This document shows positions 39,379-44,820 of a stretch of 44,820 nt of DNA, one piece after another. Under the pieces are notes generated by a model, which saw only the letters and a list, made by a program, of their open reading frames with translations, ran no database searches and had not been told where the DNA came from. The stretch is from an uncultured Clostridium sp. (GTDB taxonomy: Bacteria > Bacillota > Clostridia > TANB77 > CAG-508): positions 1 through 44,820 of the forward strand of contig CANAUI010000006.1 in the NCBI GenBank assembly GCA_947364715.1. The letters are read 5' to 3'. The position numbers were made by a program, and so were the translations under genes. Numbering within the stretch: the first letter of the stretch is position 1; each line of letters starts with the position of its first letter.

Positions 39379-41091
39379 ATGAGAAATCAATTAAGAGAAG
39401 TTCCAAAATTTGAAAATATCAAAGGAATAATCTACAATTCTGTAAATCTATATCCAGAAAATATAGCATTTACAATTAAAGAAAAAAAAGAAGATAAAAT
39501 AAATTATATAAATATAACTTATACACAATTATTAATAGATATAAATAACCTTGGGACAGCTTTATATAGCAAAGGGTTACAAGGAAAAAGGATTGCTATT
39601 ATTGGAAAAAATCAATATTATTGGGCAATTTCGCATTTAGCTTGTTTATTAGGAGGGATAGTATCAGTCCCATTAGATAAAGATTTACAAATAAATGAAC
39701 TAGAAGAATCACTAATTAGAAGTAAAGTAGATTGTATTATATTTGATGAAAAATTAACAGATAAAATACAAGTAATTAGAGAAAATAAAAAAACAAATAT
39801 TCAAGAATATATTTGTATGAGTAATATAGATAGTTTTGAAAATATTGAAGAATTACTTAGAAGTGGAAAAGAAATTTTAGAAATAGGAAATAAGGATTTT
39901 ATTAATTATGAAGTGGATTCAAAAGGAATGAGTATTTTATTATTTACATCTGGAACAACTTCTAAATCAAAAGCAGTTATGTTATCACAATATGGAATTG
40001 CAACAAATGTGTATGATATGCAAATAGTAGAAAGTTTTTACGATACAGATGTAAATATTGCATTTTTACCATATCATCATATATTTGGCTCAACAGCTAT
40101 GGTTGTAATGTTAGCATGTGGAGTAAAAACAGTATTTCCAGATGGTTTACGATATATTAAGCAAAACTTACTAGAATATCAAGTATCTGTTTTTGTAGGT
40201 GTTCCATTATTAATTGACAAGATGTATGCTAATATAGAAAAAGAGATTGAAAAACAAGGGAAGACAAAATTAATTAAAATAGCTACAAAAATTAGTAATT
40301 TTTTATTAAAATTTCATATTGATATAAGAAGAAAACTGTTTAAACAAATTATTGATGGACTAGGAGGTAAAATGAGATTTGTTATTGCAGGAGGTGCACC
40401 ATTTGATAGTAAAATTGAAAGAAAATTTAATGAATTTGGAATTCATATGGTACAAGGATATGGATTAACAGAAACCTCTCCTGTTATTTCAGCAGAAAAT
40501 GATAAATATGCAAAATATGGTTCAGTAGGAATCCTAATGAAACATACAGAAGTAAAGATTGTAGATAAAGATGAAAAAGGAATTGGAGAAATTATAGTAA
40601 AAGGTCCAAATGTTATGCTTGGATATTATGAAAATGAAGAAGCAACAAATGAAGTATTACAAGATGGTTGGTTTCATACAGGAGATTTGGGATATTTAGA
40701 TAAAGATGGTTATTTATTTGTTACAGGAAGAAAAAAAGATATGATTGTTTTAAAAAATGGTAAAAAGGTATTTCCAGAAGAATTAGAAACTTTAATTAAT
40801 AGAAATGAAGAAGTAGAAGAATCTTTTGTATATGGTATGATAGATAAAGAAGATAAAAGTAAAATAAAGGTTGCAGTAGAAGTTGTATATGATAAAATGA
40901 TTGTCAAGGAAAAGTATGGAGATATTTTATATGATGATTTATATAAGATTATTTGGAATAAAATAAAAGAATTAAATAAAACATTACCAAGATATAAATA
41001 TATTATGAATATGATATTGACAGATGAACCATTAATTAAGACTACTACTCATAAAATTAAAAGAGCTGAAGAATTGAAAAAAATTATTTAA
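39379..41091 (+). CDS. Acyl-AMP ligase / long-chain acyl-CoA synthetase-like, paralogue 2
   Basis: 570 residues, ANL superfamily. It shows LLFTSGTTSKSKAVMLS (about 186), VQGYGLTETSPVISAEND (about 358), GWFHTGDLGYLDKDGYLFVT (about 430), GRKKDMIVLKNGKKVFPEEL (about 449) and the C-terminal TTTHKIKRAE with the likely catalytic Lys. It resembles the gene at 35849 over its whole length, which suggests an old duplication. SD AAGGGAA upstream. It probably activates a fatty or other carboxylic acid; the acceptor (CoA or a protein) is unknown. Confidence 0.9.
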   Translation: MRNQLREVPKFENIKGIIYNSVNLYPENIAFTIKEKKEDKINYINITYTQLLIDINNLGTALYSKGLQGKRIAIIGKNQYYWAISHLACLLGGIVSVPLDKDLQINELEESLIRSKVDCIIFDEKLTDKIQVIRENKKTNIQEYICMSNIDSFENIEELLRSGKEILEIGNKDFINYEVDSKGMSILLFTSGTTSKSKAVMLSQYGIATNVYDMQIVESFYDTDVNIAFLPYHHIFGSTAMVVMLACGVKTVFPDGLRYIKQNLLEYQVSVFVGVPLLIDKMYANIEKEIEKQGKTKLIKIATKISNFLLKFHIDIRRKLFKQIIDGLGGKMRFVIAGGAPFDSKIERKFNEFGIHMVQGYGLTETSPVISAENDKYAKYGSVGILMKHTEVKIVDKDEKGIGEIIVKGPNVMLGYYENEEATNEVLQDGWFHTGDLGYLDKDGYLFVTGRKKDMIVLKNGKKVFPEELETLINRNEEVEESFVYGMIDKEDKSKIKVAVEVVYDKMIVKEKYGDILYDDLYKIIWNKIKELNKTLPRYKYIMNMILTDEPLIKTTTHKIKRAEELKKII

Positions 41092-41110
41092 TTTGATTGA
41101 GAATAAGGAG

Positions 41111-41148
41111 AAATAGTGTAATTAGTAAATAAAATAATTACACTATTT
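41111..41148 (+). terminator. Terminator after acyl-AMP ligase 2
   Basis: AAATAGTGTAATTA (41111-41124) with TAATTACACTATTT (41135-41148), a perfect 14-bp stem, with only a short T-run after it. Confidence 0.6.
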
Positions 41149-41271
41149 GTCTTAAGTGTGCAATATTTAGTATATAATTAATGTCATATGGCATACTATG
41201 AATGCAACATAAAAATAGAAAACATTATTTTATAACATAACTATAAATTTGACTTTTTTTGAATGTAATTC

Positions 41272-41300
41272 TTGACAAAATATTGAGAATAGAATAATAT
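41272..41300 (+). promoter_or_regulatory. Promoter of AG cassette copy 2
   Basis: TTGACA (41272-41277), 17-base spacer, TAATAT (41295-41300). Same geometry as cassette copy 1. Confidence 0.7.
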
Positions 41301-41324
41301 AAACAGGTAATAAAAGGAACAAAA

Positions 41325-41490
41325 GAGGGTAGAAATGAAAGGGATAATAGATGTAAAACCTGGGACTGTAAGAGAGATAGAGAGCTATACTTTACTAAAT
41401 AAAGATAGTTATAATAATATATGTAAAAAAGAGATAGTAATAAAACTGCAAAAAAGTAGTTTTTTATTGCTGTCTTTTTGTGTTTAATTA
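41325..41490 (+). other. AG-tract leader cassette, copy 2, with 50-codon frame
   Basis: Homologous to 5035-5210. It holds SD GAGGG (41325-41329), ATG at 41335, a short AG tract broken by one T (41371-41384), the conserved hairpin AGCTATACTTT/AAAGATAGTT (41383-41410) and the terminator stem. Here the frame stays open through the hairpins to TAA at 41485-41487. It reads MKGIIDVKPGTVREIESY, then a Lys-rich middle, then SSFLLLSFCV. Differences from copy 1 inside the stems keep pairing through G-U wobbles, which favours an RNA function. The differences in the frame are mostly amino-acid-changing. Confidence 0.55.
41432..41479 (+). terminator. Terminator of AG cassette copy 2
   Basis: AGATAGTAATAAAA (41432-41445) with TTTTATTGCTGTCT (41462-41475), then TTTT. 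It is the counterpart of 5160-5208; two base changes are both compensated by wobble pairs. Confidence 0.7.
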
Positions 41491-41537
41491 GTTATTAAAT
41501 TTAAAATAAAAAGTAAAAAATATGAGGAGGAGTGAAA

Positions 41538-41663
41538 ATGAAAGAAAAATTAAAAGAAAGGAAAGGTGTAACATTAATTGCGTTGGTAATAACAACCATA
41601 TTCTCTTATGACGAAAATGTAAAATTTAGTAATAACAAAGGTTTCCTCCTACAAACAATTTAG
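41538..41663 (+). pseudogene. Prepilin-type N-terminal remnant
   Basis: After a strong SD (GAGGAGGAG, 41524-41532) a 41-residue frame starts MKEKLKERKGVTLIALVITT. This is the type IV prepilin/pseudopilin leader with the peptidase site before the hydrophobic helix. The helix is cut off after about 9 residues, and unrelated sequence (FSYDENVKFSNNKG) runs to the stop. The normal helix and globular domain are missing, so this looks like an internal deletion remnant. Confidence 0.65.
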
Positions 41664-41686
41664 TAAAATCATAAATTTTCAAATAT

Positions 41687-41730
41687 TTAAAAGATGAATT
41701 GTAAAAAATAATAACAATTTCATCTTTTTT
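41687..41730 (+). terminator. Terminator after the prepilin remnant
   Basis: AAAAGATGAA next to TTGT (about 41689-41702) pairs with ACAA-TTTCATCTTTT (about 41714-41728), followed by a T-run. Probably the original terminator of the lost pilin gene. Confidence 0.6.
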
Positions 41731-41780
41731 TGATTTTATAATGATAGTTAAAATTAAAAATTGAGAGGAGATTTAGAATT

Positions 41781-42173
41781 ATGGAGAACAAAGAATTAAA
41801 AGAAAGATTTATTGATGAAAGAACAGGAATAGAGTATGTAAGACAAGGAGATTATTATATTCCAAATTTAGTATTACCAAAACAAAAGAAAATACATTTG
41901 AATAAATATGGAAGAATGAGATTAAACTATTTAAAAGAACATAAGAAAGCAGAATATACAATAATGTTTATGGAAAATACATTGATAGACCATTTAGAAG
42001 AAATACAGGAAACAGCAACAGAAAGAGTTAATCAAATTATTGATAATTTGAAAGCAAAAAGTAATTTAACAGAAGATATGAAAAATACAGATATGCTTTA
42101 TTGGGTGGGAACTATGAAGTCTATAAAAAATCGAGCAGAAGAAATTATATTAAAAGAATTAATATATGTGTGA
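41781..42173 (+). CDS. tnpV: TnpV-family transposon protein
   Basis: 130 residues matching the TnpV pattern of Tn4451-like clostridial elements: YVRQGDYYIPNL (about 20), a KYGRMRLNYLKEHKKAEY block (about 42-59) and a C-terminal MLYWVGTMKSIKNRAEEIIL. The function of TnpV is not established. No recombinase or other transposon gene is visible beside it, so this is part of a larger element or a fragment. SD GAGAGGAG upstream. Confidence 0.85.
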   Translation: MENKELKERFIDERTGIEYVRQGDYYIPNLVLPKQKKIHLNKYGRMRLNYLKEHKKAEYTIMFMENTLIDHLEEIQETATERVNQIIDNLKAKSNLTEDMKNTDMLYWVGTMKSIKNRAEEIILKELIYV

Positions 42174-42237
42174 AATTTTTAAAATTTAATGAAAAATTTG
42201 GAAATAAATGTTATAATAAAACCAATAATTGAAATTA

Positions 42238-42253
42238 GGCAACGGCAGTTGCC
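42238..42253 (+). promoter_or_regulatory. Hairpin directly before the AlbA_2 gene SD
   Basis: GGCAAC (42238-42243), loop GGCA, GTTGCC (42248-42253), flanked by AATT on both sides. It is followed within 10 bases by the SD AAGGAGG. An extended -10 (TGTTATAAT, 42209-42217) is just upstream. It may be an operator or 5' end stabiliser. Confidence 0.4.
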
Positions 42254-42276
42254 CAATTTAAGGAGGCGAGTATAAT

Positions 42277-43636
42277 ATGCACGATATAGAGAAAATAATA
42301 ACTGATGAAAAATACAATTTAGAATTGAAAGAACAAGTCAATTTTGAAGAACCTAAAAAATATTTGAAATCAGTCAGTTCTTTTGCAAATCGGTTATGAT
42401 ATAGGTTATATAATATTTGGCGTAGAAGATGGTACTAAAAACATTGTGGGTGTGAAAGATGTAAAGAAATCATACGAAGAAGTATCAAATAGAATAAAAA
42501 CACGAATTGATCCAAGCATTATACCAACGATAGATATTGTAGATGTAGAAGGTAAAAAAATAATAGTTGTAAAGGTAATACCAGGACAACATACTCCATA
42601 TTACTATGTTAATAAAGGAACGAGAACTGCATATATAAGAAAAGGCGACCAAGATTGTGAAGCAAATAGTACGGAATTGAATGAACTTATTTTAAGAGGC
42701 AAAAATATAGGTTGGGATGAGCAAATTTCAGATAATGTTTATAAGGATTTTACTTTTGAAAGTTTAAAAAAATATTTTAAAAATATAAAAGGTTACGATA
42801 TAGATAAAGATAGTTTAATATCTTTTAATTTACTAAAAGAAGATAAACTAACTAATGCAGCACTCCTATTATCAGACCAAAATCCAGTTGTAGGCTCATT
42901 TGTTGCATGTACTAGATGGAATGGATTAGAAAAAATTTCTGCTAAAGATGATATTGAGTATTATGGAAGTATTTTAGAGCAAATTGATAATTCTATGGAA
43001 TTTATAAAAAAACATATGTCCAATGGATGGATTAAGGAAGGAAAATTAGCAAGAAAGGAAATCCCAGAATACGATTTAGATGCTTTAAGAGAAGCTTTAA
43101 TAAATGCAGAAGCACACAGACAATATCTTATGAGAGGAACAAATATAGAAGTTGGATTTTATAATGATAGAATTGAAGTAATTTCTTGTGGAGGATTAGA
43201 GAGTAGAAGAAAGCTAGAGGATTTTTTGAAAAAGCCAACTAGTACAAGAAGAAATCAGCTTGTTTGTGATATTTTTTCAAGATTAGATTTTATGGAACGC
43301 AGAGGAAGTGGAATTGCAAAAATATTTCAAGCGTATAAAGATGATGAAAAACAACCTAAAATCGAATTGTTTGATGATATATTTTGTGTTACTTTTTATA
43401 GCAGATTATATTCGGATGAAACATCCGAAAAACATCCGAAAAACATCCGAAAAAATCCGAAAAATTTAATTTTAGAATATATTAGAGAAAATGAAAAAGT
43501 ATCTAAAAAATATATCATAGAAGATTTGGGATTAACGGAAGGTCAAGTAAAACATGCTTTAAAAAGTTTGAAAGAGCAAGATAAAATAGAAAGTAATGGA
43601 AAAGGAAAGAACACTTATTACATTATCAAAGAATAG
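42277..43636 (+). CDS. AlbA_2 (Schlafen-like)/RecG-related ATP-binding protein with wHTH, +1 frameshift at CGG
   Basis: Combined length about 452 residues. The N-terminal AlbA_2 domain is split: the first frame (ATG 42277, SD AAGGAGG) reads YNLELKEQ...SVSSFAN-CGG-TTA-TGA. Skipping the C of CGG (42391-42393) gives FANGYDIGYIIFGVEDGT, the expected Gly-rich family loop. Downstream come HTPYYYVNKGTRTAYIRKG, the ATPase-like C-terminal region REALINAEAHRQYLMRGTNI and RLDFMERRGSGIAKIF. A linker with a short DNA repeat (43422-43461) and a C-terminal winged helix follow. The family acts in DNA-linked regulation or defence; its exact role is unknown. It lies in the tnpV accessory region. Confidence 0.82.
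43411..43461 (+). repeat. ATCCGAAAA direct repeats and small palindrome inside the AlbA_2 gene
   Basis: TTCGGATG-AAA-CATCCGAA (43411-43429) is a small palindrome. CATCCGAAAAA-type units recur about four times up to about 43461, encoding SEKHPKNIRKNPKN, the linker between the ATPase-like part and the winged helix. This is likely a slippage-prone, length-variable linker. Confidence 0.7.
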
Positions 43637-43658
43637 TTAAAATTTTAGACACGTTTGA

Positions 43659-43855
43659 AATTTTTGCGACACTGTCGCAAAAATTGGAACAGGAAAATGA
43701 AACAGATGATAATTAAAAATCAAATTGGTCAGATGCGTCTGACTAATTTGATAAGTATTTTAAATTAAATAGTAAATCGTCCAGACGTCTGGACAAATAA
43801 TTGAATATTAAAAATTCCAGACGCGTCTGGAATTTTCTCGACACTGTCGAGAAAA
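43659..43855. repeat. Cluster of five near-perfect palindromes of two kinds
   Basis: P1 43659-43685 (13-bp arms, centre CGACACTGTCG). P2 43720-43751 (arms around GTCAGA-TGCG-TCTGAC). P3 43779-43794 (perfect 16 bp, core CCAGACGTCTGG). P4 43811-43836 (perfect 26 bp, core CCAGACGCGTCTGG). P5 43833-43855 (11-bp arms, centre CGACACTGTCG again), sharing TTTT with P4. So one kind frames the cluster and the other lies inside. CpG and GC content is far above the local average. They are binding sites, replication/transfer signals or mobile palindromes of the accessory element. Confidence 0.8.
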
Positions 43856-43867
43856 TAAAAAAAGTTA

Positions 43868-43906
43868 CGCTTTGAATTTAGAAATAAGTTCAAGGCGATT
43901 TTTTTA
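43868..43906 (+). terminator. Terminator after the palindrome cluster
   Basis: CGCTTTGAA (43868-43876) with TTCAAGGCG (43889-43897), one wobble, followed by ATTTTTTTA. It ends transcription before the winged-helix gene at 44019. No other gene is seen between 43637 and 44018. Confidence 0.75.
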
Positions 43907-44018
43907 TGGAAATTTTTTATCTACAATTTCAAGATATAAACTTATATTATTTATATCTTAAAAACAGAAATAAAACCAGAATAAAGCGAACGAATTTGAA
44001 AGAGAGGAGGGGATGGCA

Positions 44019-44513
44019 ATGTCAAATCTAAATTTAAAAGGATTATGGATTCCAATAGAAATACTAACAGATAAAAATTTAAGTGATAAAGAAAAACATA
44101 TATATTCTCTTGTAATATTTTTAAGTCAAGAAAAACAATATTGCTTTTGTACCAATAAAACTATAAGTGAGTTATTGAATATATCAGTAACACAAGTATC
44201 AAAGCTAGTAAATTCATTAAAAGATAAAGGTTATATAAATATTGAAATGGTATATAAAGTAAATAGTAAAGAAGTGGATATGAGAAAACTAATACCTATT
44301 GAAGAAAAGTTAAATACCCCATTTAACAAAAGTTTAATACCCTCCCCAACAAAACTTCAATACCCTATTGAAGAAAAGTTTAAGGATAATAAATATAATA
44401 TAAATAAATATAAAAATAATAATAAAAGGTATTGCAATTATGAACAACGAGATTATGAAAAAGAGGGATTTGATTGGAACAGCTTATATGCGAATAATAA
44501 TTTTACATCGTAG
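44019..44513 (+). CDS. Winged-helix DNA-binding protein of a mobile element
   Basis: 164 residues. The N-terminal part, LKGLWIPIEILTDKNLSDKE, then TNKTISELLNISVTQVSKLV and NSLKDKGYINI, is a helix-turn-helix of the kind found in replication-initiator or regulator proteins of integrative elements. The middle is Pro/Asn/Lys-rich and low in complexity. The tail YEKEGFDWNSLYAN is a conserved-looking end. I choose the ATG at 44019, because AGGAGG (44005-44010) lies 8 bases before it; the ATG at 44013 is too close. It may read the palindromes just upstream (inference). Confidence 0.75.
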   Translation: MSNLNLKGLWIPIEILTDKNLSDKEKHIYSLVIFLSQEKQYCFCTNKTISELLNISVTQVSKLVNSLKDKGYINIEMVYKVNSKEVDMRKLIPIEEKLNTPFNKSLIPSPTKLQYPIEEKFKDNKYNINKYKNNNKRYCNYEQRDYEKEGFDWNSLYANNNFTS

Positions 44514-44527
44514 TAGTTGCTATAAAA

Positions 44528-44750
44528 CAAAATGAAAGTATAGGTTTTGTTAATAGTAAAACCTATGCTTTTATTTTGCAATTTTGAAACCTATTCGGTT
44601 TCAAAAAGAGTCAAGAAAAAAATTGTAAAATGTTTTTCTTGGCTCTCTTAACCATAAATTGCAGATAGCAAATTATGGTTAAGCATAAAAATATACTTGT
44701 TATATTTTTATGGAAAAACTAAAAATGCAGTTATGTAATTTTTAGTTTTT
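44528..44750. repeat. Row of six consecutive hairpins
   Basis: H1 44528-44548/44558-44578 (21 bp with wobbles). H2 44582-44591/44597-44606. H3 44608-44620/44633-44645. H4 44647-44657/44673-44683. H5 44684-44695/44701-44712. H6 44714-44726/44738-44750. They follow each other with 0-3 bases between, filling the space after the winged-helix gene. H1 may act as a terminator; the rest is unexplained. The last 70 bases of the window show no feature I can name. Confidence 0.7.
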
Positions 44751-44820
44751 GGGGTGCAGGAACTCCTCAATGTCATCAGTTTAAGAATATAATTGATATT
44801 TAAAAATATAAAAATACCAA

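Noticed and set aside
44740..44820. End of an insertion sequence at the window edge
   Set aside because: The last bases look non-coding and possibly conserved, but no terminal repeat or transposase can be seen before the window ends.

Overview
The window is AT-rich DNA (roughly 27-30% GC by eye) with strong Shine-Dalgarno (SD) sites and TTGACA/TATAAT-type promoters. The gene content is Gram-positive: LytR-CpsA-Psr protein, CpsB/C/D phosphorelay, relA-MBL-hisS order, DUF1836, TnpV and a prepilin-like remnant. This points to a low-GC Clostridia-type Bacillota, probably a host-associated commensal. The species cannot be told from the sequence.

Layout. 1-4951: an orphan coiled-coil protein, argS and an LCP cell-wall ligase. 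4952-5270: a small promoter/leader/terminator cassette with an (AG)18 tract. 5271-17176: a capsule or exopolysaccharide locus (initiating sugar transferase, GT4, EpsG-like polymerase, CDP-glycerol-type transferase, GT2, pyruvyl transferase, Wzx flippase, FrhB-like Fe-S protein, Wzz/CpsC, BY-kinase, PHP phosphatase), followed by glmM. 18802-23722: small membrane protein, asd (reverse), feoAB and an MNT/HEPN pair. 24185-35782: recJ, relA/spoT, MBL hydrolase, hisS, carAB and a threonylcarbamoyl-AMP synthase. 35849-41091: two paralogous acyl-AMP ligases flanking a transglutaminase-like gene and a reverse-strand DUF1836 regulator. 41092-44820: an accessory region with a second copy of the AG cassette, a prepilin remnant, tnpV, an AlbA_2/Schlafen-type gene, a dense palindrome cluster, a winged-helix protein and a row of hairpins.

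Main observation. Three unrelated genes (feoB, the transglutaminase-like gene and the AlbA_2 gene) each appear split by a +1 frameshift. In all three the shift lies exactly at an in-frame CGG codon (21973, 38038, 42391) preceded by AAT or TTT. Skipping the C, so that CGGN is read as the Gly codon GGN, restores one full-length protein in each case. Reading the other coding regions by eye I found no other in-frame CGG. This suggests that CGG has no ordinary decoder here and is passed by +1 frameshifting or quadruplet (CGGN to Gly) decoding. Systematic sequence error and independent gene decay are the alternatives.

A second observation is the duplicated leader cassette with an AG tract of variable length. 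One copy lies directly before the capsule operon and the other before a prepilin remnant, as expected of a contingency (phase-variation) element for surface structures.
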